64,000 bases of DNA from Gemmobacter megaterium (GTDB lineage: Bacteria; Pseudomonadota; Alphaproteobacteria; Rhodobacterales; Rhodobacteraceae), in NCBI RefSeq assembly GCF_900156815.1, contig NZ_FTOT01000005.1:265588-329587 (forward strand), given 5' to 3'. Within the stretch, counting starts at the first letter, position 1. Every line of letters starts with the position of its first letter. The notes under the pieces were generated by a model. It saw only the letters and a list, made by a program, of their open reading frames with translations, was not told where the DNA came from and did not search any database. Positions 44,781 through 53,676 of this stretch are shown here, piece by piece. Both the position numbers and the translations under genes were made by a program.

Positions 44781-45761
44781 ATGACCATCTTCCGCCTTGC
44801 TGCCCTGTCCACTGTCGGCACCCTGATGCTATCGGGCGCCGCGATGGCGCAGCAGACCATCACGCTCTACACCTCGCAGCCACAGGCACAGATCGCCGAG
44901 GTGATCGCATCGTTCAACAAGGACCATCCCGAAATCGCCGTCGAGGTGTTCCGCTCGGGCACGACCGAGGTGATGGCCAAGCTGGCCGCCGAATTTGCCG
45001 CCGGAAAATCTCCTGCCGATGTGATGATGATTGCCGATGCGGTCGCCATGACCCAGCTCAAGAATGACGGCCGCCTGATGGCGCTGGACATTCCGATGGA
45101 CGGCATCCCCGCCGCGTTGATCGACCCCGACAAGATGTTCGTCGGCACCCGGATGATCACCACCGGCATCGTCTACAATACCAATCTGGTCAAAGATGCG
45201 CCGAAAAGCTGGGCCGACCTGGCCGAAGCCGACCGCGCCGCCAGCCTGATCATGCCCAGCCCGCTGTATTCCGGGGCCGCCGTGATCCATGTTGGCACCA
45301 TGGTGCAGCAGCCCGAATTCGGCTGGGACTGGTACGAAACGCTGGCCGACAATGGCGCCGTCGCCGGGCAGGGCAACGGCACCGTGATCGAGGCGGTCGC
45401 CCGCGGCGAAAAGGCCTATGGCATCATCATCGAATACATGGCGCTGAACGCCAAGGCCAAGGGCTCGCCCGTCGAGTTCGTGTTCCCCTCCGAAGGGGTC
45501 TCGGTCATCGACCAGCCGGTTGGAATCCTGAAGGATTCGGATGCGGTCGAGGCGGCGGCAACCTTTGTCCGCTGGCAGTTGGGTCAGACGGCACAGGCGC
45601 AGGCGGTCGCGCAGGGCTATTTCCCGGCCCTTCAGGGCGTGGCGCCCCCAGCTGGTTATCCCGACCCGGCCACGCTGAAGCTGCTGGCCGCCGATGCAGG
45701 CAAGATGCTGGCCGAAGACCAGGCCACCAAGGAAAAGTTCGCCGACATCTATGGCGGCTGA
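44781..45761 (+). CDS. ABC transporter periplasmic binding protein (PhnS2/AfuA-like, class with FbpA)
   Basis: A 326-residue type II binding protein with a signal peptide ending AMAQQ (about residue 21). It has LYTSQPQAQIAEVIASF, SGTTEVMAKLAAEFAAGKSPADV and TTGIVYNTN. The ferric-binding proteins' double-Tyr pocket is not apparent: the aligned region reads IIIEYMALN. This argues for a phosphorylated ligand such as a sugar phosphate or aminoethylphosphonate rather than iron. The ATG at 44781 has GAGGT six bases upstream and is preferred over 44769. Confidence 0.8.
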   Translation: MTIFRLAALSTVGTLMLSGAAMAQQTITLYTSQPQAQIAEVIASFNKDHPEIAVEVFRSGTTEVMAKLAAEFAAGKSPADVMMIADAVAMTQLKNDGRLMALDIPMDGIPAALIDPDKMFVGTRMITTGIVYNTNLVKDAPKSWADLAEADRAASLIMPSPLYSGAAVIHVGTMVQQPEFGWDWYETLADNGAVAGQGNGTVIEAVARGEKAYGIIIEYMALNAKAKGSPVEFVFPSEGVSVIDQPVGILKDSDAVEAAATFVRWQLGQTAQAQAVAQGYFPALQGVAPPAGYPDPATLKLLAADAGKMLAEDQATKEKFADIYGG

Positions 45762-47457
45762 TCTGACCCTTTCACGTCATCACCGGGGCGGCGAGGTTAT
45801 CCTCGCCGCCCTCATCGGCGTGTGGCTGGTTGCAGTGTCGGTCTGGCCGCTGGCCCGGCTGTTCATGGAGGCGCTGGCGCCCGGCAAGGACGGCGCGCCG
45901 CTGGGCCTGATGGCCGAGGTGCTGACGGCACGCGCCACCGGGCGCGCGGTCTGGAACACGCTCGCCGTCTCTGCCGGATCGGTGGTGATTTCGTCCGTCC
46001 TTGGCGTGCTGCTTGCGCTGGTCACAGGGCTGTTTGCCTTGCGGGGACGGGTGGCGATGACCTTTCTCATCCTGTCGCCGCTGCTGATCCCCTCGCAGAC
46101 CATGGCCCTGGCCTGGATCGAACTGATCGGCCCGACCTCGCCCATCCTGCGCCCGCTGGGGCTGGCCCCCCCACCGGGAACCACGAACCCGATCTATTCC
46201 GGCTGGGGCATCGCGCTTTTGCTGGGGATCGAGCACATGCCTCTGGTCTTTGTCGCCACCCGTGCCGCCTTGATCGCACTGCCCGGCGATCTGGTCGAGG
46301 CAGCACAGGTTGCAGGCGCCCGGCGCGGCCGCATCGTCGCGCGGATTCTTGCGCCGCTGGTGGCACCGGCGGCGCTGGCGGGTGCCGTGCTGGCCTTTGC
46401 GGCGGCGGTGGGAAATTTCGGCGTCCCGGCACTGCTGGGAATTCCAGGGCGGTTTCCCATGCTGACCACCCTGATCTATCAACGGTTGAACGGCTTTGGC
46501 CCGTCGGTTGCCGGTCAGGTCGCGGTTCTGGCGTTGATCCTGGTGCTGATGGCCGTCGCGGCGCTGGTCCTGCGCGCCGTGATCCTGCGCTGGCTGACCG
46601 TCCCGCTGGGGCGCGGCGCCGGATTGACCCCGTTTGATCCGGGCCGGGCAAGGCCCGTGCTGGAGGCAGGTGTCTGGTCGCTGCTGGCGATGATTGCGGT
46701 TCTGCCCTTGCTGGCGCTGCTGGGCACCGCACTGTCTCCGGCGCTTGGGGTGCCGCTGAGCGCCGACACCGTCACCCTGCGCAACTTCGCGGATGTGCTG
46801 GCCAACTCCATGGTGATCCGTGCGTTCCGCAACTCTTTGATGCTGGCCTTCGTGGCGGCGGGGGTCTGCACGGTCATCGCCCTGCCCTTCGCCTTTCTGA
46901 AAGTGCAGGCCCGGATGCCCGCGATCCGCGTGCTGGATTGGCTGGTCGATGCGCCCTGGGTGGTGCCGGGGACAGTGGTCGCGCTGGCGATGATTCTGGC
47001 CTTTCTGCAACCATTGCCGCTGGTCGGGTCGCTGTATGGCACCTTCTGGATCCTGCTGGTGGCCTATCTTGCGCGGTTCCTGCCGCTGGTGCTGCGGCCC
47101 GTCATCGCCGCCGCCGAGGCCATGGAACCGGCCCTGGACGAAGCCGCACGGATTGCCGGCGCCGGATCGTTGCGGCGCGTGGCGCTGATCATGGCGCCGA
47201 TGGTGCTGCCGGCGGCCACCGCGGGGGCGATGCTTCTGGTGATGACCGCGTTGAACGAATTGACGCTGTCGGCGCTGTTGTGGTCAAGCGGCACCGAAAC
47301 GCTGGGCGTCATGGTCTTTGCATTGCAATACGAAGGCAATTCAGCGGCAGCGGCAGCGGTTTCCATCCTGTCGGTGGCGCTGGTGCTGGCCATCGCGGTG
47401 CTGCTGGATCGTCTGGCGCGGCACCTGCCCCCCGGCGCGCTGCCCTGGCGCAGTTGA
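45751..47457 (+). CDS. ABC transporter permease, two fused permease domains (PhnU2/FbpB-like)
   Basis: A 568-residue inner-membrane protein with 12 or so transmembrane segments in two homologous halves. Each half has an EAA loop: VEAAQVAGARRGRIVARILAP at about 182-202 and LDEAARIAGAGSLRRVALIMAP at about 462-483. The size fits putative 2-aminoethylphosphonate permeases (TIGR03262) as well as FbpB. It begins 11 bases inside the binding-protein gene, so expression is coupled. The longer frame from 45694 is an artefact of that overlap. Confidence 0.85.
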   Translation: MAADLTLSRHHRGGEVILAALIGVWLVAVSVWPLARLFMEALAPGKDGAPLGLMAEVLTARATGRAVWNTLAVSAGSVVISSVLGVLLALVTGLFALRGRVAMTFLILSPLLIPSQTMALAWIELIGPTSPILRPLGLAPPPGTTNPIYSGWGIALLLGIEHMPLVFVATRAALIALPGDLVEAAQVAGARRGRIVARILAPLVAPAALAGAVLAFAAAVGNFGVPALLGIPGRFPMLTTLIYQRLNGFGPSVAGQVAVLALILVLMAVAALVLRAVILRWLTVPLGRGAGLTPFDPGRARPVLEAGVWSLLAMIAVLPLLALLGTALSPALGVPLSADTVTLRNFADVLANSMVIRAFRNSLMLAFVAAGVCTVIALPFAFLKVQARMPAIRVLDWLVDAPWVVPGTVVALAMILAFLQPLPLVGSLYGTFWILLVAYLARFLPLVLRPVIAAAEAMEPALDEAARIAGAGSLRRVALIMAPMVLPAATAGAMLLVMTALNELTLSALLWSSGTETLGVMVFALQYEGNSAAAAAVSILSVALVLAIAVLLDRLARHLPPGALPWRS

Positions 47458-47579
47458 CCCACGCGCAGGACGGCGGATGGCGGATGCCCTGGGCGGGGAA
47501 ATTTGGACCGGGGCAAAGCGGCAGCGGTTGTGCAGGGCGGCATTGCGCCTATAGTCCGGCGCAACGAAAGGGGGTGCCG

Positions 47580-47837
47580 ATGAAGCCCGTCGAGATCTAT
47601 ACCACGCCGCTGTGCGGATATTGCCATGCAGCCAAGCGGCTGCTGACCCAGAAAGGCGTCGCCTTTACTGAAATAGATGTCAGCCGCGACCCCGGCCTGC
47701 GCGCCACCATGGTGCAGCGGGCTGCCGGGCGGCGCACCGTGCCGCAAATATTCATCGGTGACACGCATGTGGGCGGCTGTGACGACCTTTTCGCGCTGGA
47801 TGGGGCAGGAAAACTCCGGCCCCTGCTGGAGGGTTAG
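47580..47837 (+). CDS. grxC: Glutaredoxin 3
   Basis: An 85-residue glutaredoxin with active site CGYC in TPLCGYCHAAKRLL (about 9-22), cis-Pro TVPQIFIGD (about 53-61) and GGCDDLFAL. It reduces disulfides with glutathione in the cytoplasm. AGGGGG lies six bases before the ATG at 47580. It is 122 bp beyond the ABC permease on the same strand and is probably independent of it. Confidence 0.92.
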   Translation: MKPVEIYTTPLCGYCHAAKRLLTQKGVAFTEIDVSRDPGLRATMVQRAAGRRTVPQIFIGDTHVGGCDDLFALDGAGKLRPLLEG

Positions 47838-47986
47838 GTATGGCCACGGCGGGGCCGCGGCGCCGCACGCCGCATCCGGGGATGGGGCTGCCGGCCGGGC
47901 GTCCTGTTCGACCGGCCGCGTGGACCGCAGGGGCCGCCCTGCCCGGCGCGATCCGTGGCGATATGCGGTCGGGCGGGCTTTAGACC

Positions 47987-48433
47987 ATGGCCGAGCGCAC
48001 CGAGGATCTGGCCGTCGCGTTGTTCGGCGAATTGTTCATGGCGGACCAGCTTGCACGCGCGCGTCTGAGCCGGGCCTTGCCCAAAGGTATGGAGCTGTCG
48101 CATTTCGGCGTGTTGAACCTGTTGGCGCGTATCGGGGATGAACGGACACCGGCCCAACTGGCGCGCGCCTTCCACGTCACGCGCGGGGCGATGACCAATA
48201 CGCTGGCGCGGCTGGAATGGGCGGGCCATGTGCACATCCGGCCGGACTGGGACGATGCCCGGCGCAAGTTCGTCTCGATCAGCCCAGCGGGCCGGTCGGC
48301 GCGCGATGCCGCCTTGCAAGCCATCGTGCCGATGATCGCGCATACCGTCTCGGATCTTGGCGAGGACCGGATCCGCGCCGCACTGCCGGTGCTGCGCGAC
48401 CTGCGCCTGCGTTTCGAGGAAGACGAAGTCTGA
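47987..48433 (+). CDS. MarR-family transcriptional regulator
   Basis: A 148-residue MarR regulator. The winged helix includes LSHFGVLNLLARIGDERTPAQLARAF, TRGAMTNTLARLEWAGHV (recognition helix about 65-82) and the wing RPDWDDARRKFVSISPAG. N- and C-terminal helices form the dimer. Target and ligand are unknown; it may regulate itself. The GC-rich 149 bp upstream holds a weak GGCCGG/CCGGCC hairpin after grxC. It converges with xseA; a small stem (48441-48460) lies between. Confidence 0.87.
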   Translation: MAERTEDLAVALFGELFMADQLARARLSRALPKGMELSHFGVLNLLARIGDERTPAQLARAFHVTRGAMTNTLARLEWAGHVHIRPDWDDARRKFVSISPAGRSARDAALQAIVPMIAHTVSDLGEDRIRAALPVLRDLRLRFEEDEV

Positions 48434-48467
48434 GAGCAAGGCCGGGACGCTGGCCCCGGCGACTGGC

Positions 48468-50030
48468 TCAGAACAGGCTGCCCTGCTCGGGGGGGGCTTC
48501 CTTGCCCCGGCGGGTGGGGCGGGCGCCAATGGTCAGGCGGCCATCGTGGAACTGCAACTCCAGCGTCCCAGCGGTTTCGGCAGCGGCTTTCGAGGTGACG
48601 ACATGATCGTCGCCCCGCACCACGACATAGCCCCGTTTCAGCGTTTCCATATGCCCGAGGGTCTGGCGCAGGCGATCCCGTGCGTCGAGACGTTCGCGCA
48701 ACGCCGCCAGTCGTGCCACCGGCGCCGCATCTAGCCGGACCGAAAGATCAGCCAGTTTACGCCGGTTTTCCATGGCTCGCCGGTCGTGGTCGGCCAGGGC
48801 CCGGACCAGCGCCGGGGCAAGGCGCGCGGCGGTCTGGGTCAGCCGGGCCTGCGACTCTGTCAGGCGACGGGTTGGTGCGGCGTCCAGCCGGGCGCTGCGG
48901 TCGGCCAGACGGGCGCGGCTGTCCACCGTCAACCGGGCCAGCGCCGTGGGGCGCACCGTGGCGGCCAGTTCAGCAAGACGGGTCCGGCGCCGGGTCACAC
49001 CTTGCACCAAGGCACGCGGCAGCCGGTCGGCCCAGAGATCCAGCCGCTGGCGGGCAGGCCCGGTCAGGCTGTCAGGACGCGGCAGCGCGCGGGACAGATC
49101 AATGACGCGCTGACGCCGAAGGGTGAATGCCTGCGCCAACGCACGGGCCAGGCGGGCACCCGTGGTATCGAGTCCGGCCAGAAGATCCATCCGCACCGGC
49201 ACTGCCATTTCGGCAGCCGCCGTCGGGGTGGGCGCCCGGCGGTCGGCCGCATGGTCGATCAGGGTGGTATCCGTTTCGTGCCCCACCGCCGAAATCAGCG
49301 GGATCGCGCTGTCGGCGGCGGCGCGGACCACCAGTTCCTCGTTGAAGCCCCAAAGATCCTCCAGCGAGCCGCCACCACGCGCCACGATGATCAGATCGGG
49401 ACGCGGGATCGGCCCGCCCAAGGGCAGCGCATTGAAGCCACGGATCGCGGCCGCCACCTCGGGCGCACATTTCTCGCCCTGAACGGCAACGGGCCAGATC
49501 AGCACATGCCGGGGAAAGCGGTCGCGCAGGCGGTGCAGAATATCGCGGATCACCGCCCCCGAGGGCGAGGTGACAACCCCGATCACCTGCGGCAGAAAGG
49601 GAATGGGCCGCTTGCGCGCCGGGTCGAACAGCCCTTCGGCCGCCAGTGCGGCCTTGCGTTTTTCCAGCATGACCATCAGCGCGCCAAGGCCCGCCGGGGC
49701 GACGTCATCGACGATCAACTGATATTTCGACTGGCCGGGAAAGGTGGTCAGGCGGCCGGTGGCTATAACCTCCATCCCCTCCTCGGGGCGGATCTGCATA
49801 CGCGCGACCTGGCCCTTCCAACTGACAGCGGCCAGCACGGCATTCGAATCCTTGAGGTCGAAATACATGTGCCCCGACGACGGGCGGCTGACGCGGCCCA
49901 CCTCGCCGCGCACACGGACGCGACCGAACTCACCTTCGAGCACACGTTTGACGGCGCCCGAGATCTCGGAGACCGAGAATTCGGGGGAATTGCCGCCTGG
50001 AGCGGGGTCTTCGAACAGATCGGACATCAT
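48468..50030 (-). CDS. xseA: Exodeoxyribonuclease VII large subunit
   Basis: A protein of about 520 residues with an N-terminal OB fold (EFSVSEISGAVKRVLEGEFG, VRGEVG, SGHMYFDLKD) and the catalytic core IGVVTSPSGAVIRDI, RPDLIIVARGGGSLEDLWGFNEE and AVGHETDTTLIDHAADRRAPTP, followed by a long Arg-rich coiled coil. With XseB it degrades single-stranded DNA. I start at the ATG at 50030 (50027 is equally possible, with GAGG upstream); the upstream frame to 50417 overlaps purD. Divergent from purD with 67 bp between starts. Confidence 0.93.
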   Translation of the reverse strand: MMSDLFEDPAPGGNSPEFSVSEISGAVKRVLEGEFGRVRVRGEVGRVSRPSSGHMYFDLKDSNAVLAAVSWKGQVARMQIRPEEGMEVIATGRLTTFPGQSKYQLIVDDVAPAGLGALMVMLEKRKAALAAEGLFDPARKRPIPFLPQVIGVVTSPSGAVIRDILHRLRDRFPRHVLIWPVAVQGEKCAPEVAAAIRGFNALPLGGPIPRPDLIIVARGGGSLEDLWGFNEELVVRAAADSAIPLISAVGHETDTTLIDHAADRRAPTPTAAAEMAVPVRMDLLAGLDTTGARLARALAQAFTLRRQRVIDLSRALPRPDSLTGPARQRLDLWADRLPRALVQGVTRRRTRLAELAATVRPTALARLTVDSRARLADRSARLDAAPTRRLTESQARLTQTAARLAPALVRALADHDRRAMENRRKLADLSVRLDAAPVARLAALRERLDARDRLRQTLGHMETLKRGYVVVRGDDHVVTSKAAAETAGTLELQFHDGRLTIGARPTRRGKEAPPEQGSLF

Positions 50031-50097
50031 GCCTCGCTTGTGATCGCGCGGGCTGGACCTTAGAACGCCCGCAGGCAAAGGCCAAGCGGAGGCGGCG

Positions 50098-51360
50098 ATG
50101 AACATTCTGGTGCTGGGCGGCGGCGGTCGGGAACATGCGTTGGCATGGGCGATCCGGCAGAATCCGAAATGCGACCGGCTGATCGTCGCGCCGGGCAATG
50201 CGGGCACGGCCCGGTTCGCGCGCAATGCGGCGCTGGATATCCTGGACCCAGCCGCGGTGGTGGAGTTTGCGGCCAGTGCCGCGGTGGATTTCGTGGTGAT
50301 CGGCCCCGAGGCACCGCTGGCGGCGGGCGTGGCAGATGCCCTTGCCGCAGCCGGGATCGCACATTTCGGCCCATCGGCCGCAGCGGCGCGGCTGGAAGCC
50401 TCCAAGGCGTTCACCAAGGAAATCTGCGACGCCTGCGGGGCACCGACGGCGAATTACGACCGCTTCACCGATGCCGAGGCCGCCAAGGAATACATCCGCT
50501 TTCACGGCGCCCCCATCGTGGTCAAGGCCGATGGCCTGGCCGCCGGCAAGGGCGTGGTGGTGGCCATGACCGAGACCGAGGCGCTGCAGGCAGTGGACGA
50601 GATGTTCGGCGGCGCCTTCGGGACTGCGGGTGCGGAAATCGTGATCGAGGAGTTCATGCAGGGCGAGGAGGCGAGCTTTTTCATCCTGTGCGATGGCGAG
50701 GCGGTGTTGCCCATCGGCTCGGCACAGGATCACAAGCGCGTGGGCGAGGGCGATACCGGGCCGAACACGGGCGGCATGGGAGCCTACACACCTGCGCCGG
50801 TGCTGACCGACGCCATCGCGCAACAGGCGCTGGACGAGATCGTCAAACCCACTGTGGCGGAAATGGCGCGGCGCGGGACACCGTTCAAAGGGGTGCTGTA
50901 CGCCGGGCTGATGATCGAACATGGCCGCGCCCGGCTGGTGGAATACAACGTGCGCTTTGGCGACCCGGAATGTCAGGCGCTGATGATGCGGCTGGGCGCC
51001 CAGGTGCTGGATCTGCTGCTGGCCTGCGCCGATGGGCGGCTTGCGGATATGTCGGTGAACTGGGCAGACGACCACGCGCTGACCGTTGTCATGGCCGCCG
51101 CCGGCTATCCGGGCACCTATGCCAAAGGCACAGAGATCCGGGGGCTGGATACCTTGCCAGCCGACAGCAGCCGCATGGTATTCCACGCCGGAACAGTCGA
51201 GAATGAAGGCAGGATCCTCGCAAATGGCGGGCGGGTGCTGAACATCACCGCGCGCGGGGCAAGCCTGGCAGAGGCAAAGGCCGCCGCCTATGCGATGGTT
51301 GACCAGATCGACTGGCCCGAGGGTTTCTGTCGCCGCGACATCGGCTGGCGGGCGCTTTGA
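50098..51360 (+). CDS. purD: Phosphoribosylamine-glycine ligase
   Basis: A 420-residue ATP-grasp enzyme of purine synthesis that joins phosphoribosylamine and glycine. It begins MNILVLGGGGREHALAWAI, has VVKADGLAAGKGVVVAMT (about 141-158) and LPIGSAQDHKRVGEGDTGPNTGGMGAY (central part about 203-226), and ends in the small C domain. GGAGGCGG is placed just before the ATG. Length is normal. Confidence 0.96.
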   Translation: MNILVLGGGGREHALAWAIRQNPKCDRLIVAPGNAGTARFARNAALDILDPAAVVEFAASAAVDFVVIGPEAPLAAGVADALAAAGIAHFGPSAAAARLEASKAFTKEICDACGAPTANYDRFTDAEAAKEYIRFHGAPIVVKADGLAAGKGVVVAMTETEALQAVDEMFGGAFGTAGAEIVIEEFMQGEEASFFILCDGEAVLPIGSAQDHKRVGEGDTGPNTGGMGAYTPAPVLTDAIAQQALDEIVKPTVAEMARRGTPFKGVLYAGLMIEHGRARLVEYNVRFGDPECQALMMRLGAQVLDLLLACADGRLADMSVNWADDHALTVVMAAAGYPGTYAKGTEIRGLDTLPADSSRMVFHAGTVENEGRILANGGRVLNITARGASLAEAKAAAYAMVDQIDWPEGFCRRDIGWRAL

Positions 51361-51438
51361 GAATATGTGCGGCGAATGGCGCGCGGCACGCCGGCGGGCG
51401 TGACCTGCGCCACGGCTTGGGGGCGGCACCCCGACGGT

Positions 51439-51462
51439 GACACCCCGTTCCCATGGGGTGTC
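51439..51462. terminator. Hairpin after purD
   Basis: GACACCCC and GGGGTGTC form a perfect 8-bp stem around an eight-base loop, about 80 bp beyond the purD stop. No T-run. Confidence 0.5.
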
Positions 51463-51548
51463 CCGCGCTGCGCACCGGCCCGGCGGCCTGATGCGTCGCC
51501 CTTGCGCCGATGCCCGGATCCGGGCCGCGCCTTGCCGGAAGGCGCAGG

Positions 51549-51569
51549 CGACCTTGCCAATCAAGGTCG
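51549..51569. terminator. Hairpin after the nucleoside hydrolase gene
   Basis: CGACCTTG, loop CCAAT, CAAGGTCG is a perfect 8-bp stem 22 bp beyond the stop of the reverse-strand nucleoside hydrolase gene. Together with the preceding hairpin it separates convergent genes. Confidence 0.5.
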
Positions 51570-51591
51570 TCGCCCTGCGTCGAACCCTGCC

Positions 51592-52500
51592 CTAGGACAG
51601 CCCCGCGATCAGATGTTCGACCGCCGCGCGTCCTTCGACCTCGGTCGCTGTCAGCACCAGCATCCGGGAGCTTTCGGGACTGAGCGCCCCGGCATCCGGC
51701 GATGTCCCCAGATCGACGGACAGGCCCATCGCCTCAAGCCGGAACAGCTCGCGGTGCGTGGCCATCAACATGACGCAAGGATCATGCAGCGGGCGGCTTG
51801 ACGCATCGGACGCCGAGGTGGAGCGGAAATAGGCTTCGATCAATCGTGCGGAATAGACGGCCTGCGGCGTGCCCGCCGCAGACAACCGCGCGCAATCGTC
51901 CAGGGTGGCGCGCACTTGCCGCGTCACGTCCAGCGGGATCAACACGATCGGCAGCCCGGATCCCAGCACGATATCCGCTGCCTCGGGATCGGCCGCCATA
52001 TTGAACTCCGAACGCGGGCCCATGTTGCCCGCATCGCGGATCGCCCCGCCCATGGCAATGATCCGCCCTACCCGTCGGGCCGCCAGGGGATTTTCGCGGA
52101 ACAGCCTCGCAATGTTTGTCATCGGGCCAAGGACCATCAGCACGATATCAGACGCTGGTTCGCGCATCAGCGTTTCGACCAGAAAGGCGACGGCATCGTC
52201 CCCGGCCTTTGCACCCGGCGCGGGAAATTCAACCCCACCCAGACCGTCCATGCCATGGATATCGGCAACTTCGATTCCGCTGCGGCTCAGCGGCCCGGCT
52301 GCTCCGGCGTGCACCGGAATATCCTCCCGCCCCATCAAGGCCAGAATGCGGCGCGCATTCGATGTGGTGCGATCAAGGCCGATGTTGCCCGCCACGGTGG
52401 TGATGCCCAGCACCTCGATCCGAGGCGTCGCAAGGGCATAGAGCAGCGCCACGGCGTCGTCGATGCCGGGATCGGTGTCTATCAGGACTCTGGTGATCAT
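51592..52500 (-). CDS. Inosine-uridine-preferring nucleoside hydrolase (IunH family)
   Basis: A 302-residue nucleoside hydrolase. The N-terminal Asp cluster DTDPGIDDAVAL (about 8-19) binds calcium and the ribose; the C-terminal part contains PLHDPCVMLMATH, whose Asp is a further calcium ligand. It splits nucleosides into base and ribose for salvage. It resembles IunH/RihA-type enzymes; exact substrate preference cannot be told. A single gene between purD (convergent) and an S49 peptidase gene (divergent, 177 bp apart). Confidence 0.88.
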   Translation of the reverse strand: MITRVLIDTDPGIDDAVALLYALATPRIEVLGITTVAGNIGLDRTTSNARRILALMGREDIPVHAGAAGPLSRSGIEVADIHGMDGLGGVEFPAPGAKAGDDAVAFLVETLMREPASDIVLMVLGPMTNIARLFRENPLAARRVGRIIAMGGAIRDAGNMGPRSEFNMAADPEAADIVLGSGLPIVLIPLDVTRQVRATLDDCARLSAAGTPQAVYSARLIEAYFRSTSASDASSRPLHDPCVMLMATHRELFRLEAMGLSVDLGTSPDAGALSPESSRMLVLTATEVEGRAAVEHLIAGLS

Positions 52501-52677
52501 GTCATCTCCGGTTCACGTCCGGCCATTCAACGCGCCTGTCGGCGGATTGCAACCCCGGCTGACCGCAGGCGGGCGGCGGATACCGTGGGAAATACCGCCA
52601 AGGCGTGCAGATCGCCTGCCGCGATAGTTGGCGGGCCGAACTTGTCCTTGTTGCGGGGCCGCCTTACATCGGATGCC

Positions 52678-53490
52678 ATGAAGCATCTCATTCCCTTCTT
52701 GCCGCAGCCCCCGCGCGTCTCGGTTGTCCGTCTTTCCGGTGTGATCGGGGCCGCCGGTCGCTTTGGCGCGGGGCTGAACGATGCCGCCCTTGCCCCGCTG
52801 CTGGAACGCGCCTTCAAGGCAGGCAAGCCGCGTGCCGTCGCGCTGGTCATCAATTCGCCGGGCGGCTCGCCGGTGCAATCCTCGCTGATCGCCGCGCGCA
52901 TCAGGCGGCTGGCAGAAGAACGGAAGATCCCCGTCCATGCCTTTGTCGAGGATGCGGCAGCGTCGGGTGGCTATTGGCTCGCCTGTGCGGCAGACGACAT
53001 CTGGGCCGACGAAAGCTCTATCCTCGGCTCCATCGGGGTGATTTCGGCGGGTTTCGGCTTTCCCGAATTCATCAGCCGTCACGGGATCGAAAGGCGTGTG
53101 CATACCGCTGGCCGGTCAAAAAGCACCGCCGATCCCTTTCGCCCCGAGACGCCAGAGGATCTGGCACGTCTGCGCGGCATTCTGGACCCGATCCATCAGG
53201 CCTTCATCGCCCATGTCACCCAACGGCGGGGCGACCGTTTGGCCAAGGACGAGGCGCCGGACCTGTTCGAAGGGGCGTTCTGGGCCGGGCGCCAGGCGGT
53301 GGCACTGGGGCTGGCCGATGGCATCGGGCATCTGGTTCCGAAAATGAAAGAGATCTACGGCGACAAGGTGCGGCTTGTACCCTATGGTCAGCGCCGTGGC
53401 TGGCTGTCGCGTTTTGGCCTGCGGGCCGGCGCCGAAGCCGTGGCCGAAGTGGCAGAGGAGCGCGCGCTGTGGGCACGGATCGGATTGTGA
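52678..53490 (+). CDS. S49-family (SppA/SohB-like) serine peptidase
   Basis: A 270-residue peptidase of the S49 clan with the ClpP/crotonase fold: VRLSGVIG, NSPGGSPVQS (about 59-68), catalytic Ser in AAASGGYWLA (about 93-102), SSILGSIGVI, and catalytic Lys in AGRSKSTADPF (about 142-152). Unlike full SppA there is one catalytic domain and no obvious N-terminal membrane segment, so the location is uncertain. The ATG at 52678 has only a weak upstream GGA. The next small gene starts two bases after its stop. Confidence 0.85.
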   Translation: MKHLIPFLPQPPRVSVVRLSGVIGAAGRFGAGLNDAALAPLLERAFKAGKPRAVALVINSPGGSPVQSSLIAARIRRLAEERKIPVHAFVEDAAASGGYWLACAADDIWADESSILGSIGVISAGFGFPEFISRHGIERRVHTAGRSKSTADPFRPETPEDLARLRGILDPIHQAFIAHVTQRRGDRLAKDEAPDLFEGAFWAGRQAVALGLADGIGHLVPKMKEIYGDKVRLVPYGQRRGWLSRFGLRAGAEAVAEVAEERALWARIGL

Positions 53491-53491
53491 C

Positions 53492-53674
53492 ATGATGATC
53501 AAGGCCGCCTTGTTCCTGCTTGTCGCGCTGGGTGTTCTGGGCATCTTCGGCGGCTTCCGGCTGCGGCGCCGCGACCCGAGGCGCCGCATTTCGCAAAGCA
53601 CCTGCGCCCGTTGCGGGCGACCCAGGATCGGCAAGGGCCCCTGCGACTGCACCCCGCCGGAACCAAGGGGCTGA
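53492..53674 (+). CDS. Small membrane protein with a Cys-rich tail
   Basis: A 60-residue protein: an N-terminal transmembrane helix (about 4-23, AALFLLVALGVLGIFGGF), a basic stretch RLRRRDPRRR, then CARCGRPRIGKGPCDC, a CxxC...CxC pattern that could bind zinc. No family recognised. It begins one base after the S49 peptidase stop and ends two bases before the next gene, so it belongs to a small operon of three. Confidence 0.6.
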   Translation: MMIKAALFLLVALGVLGIFGGFRLRRRDPRRRISQSTCARCGRPRIGKGPCDCTPPEPRG

Positions 53675-53676
53675 GG

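Noticed and set aside
44781..47457. Iron(III) ABC transporter annotation
   Set aside because: Subunit type would allow it, but the double-Tyr iron pocket is not evident in the binding protein and the operon has phosphatase-type hydrolases and a Pho-box-like site.
48468..50417. A 649-codon version of xseA
   Set aside because: The extension lies inside purD on the opposite strand; family proteins begin near the OB fold at 50030.
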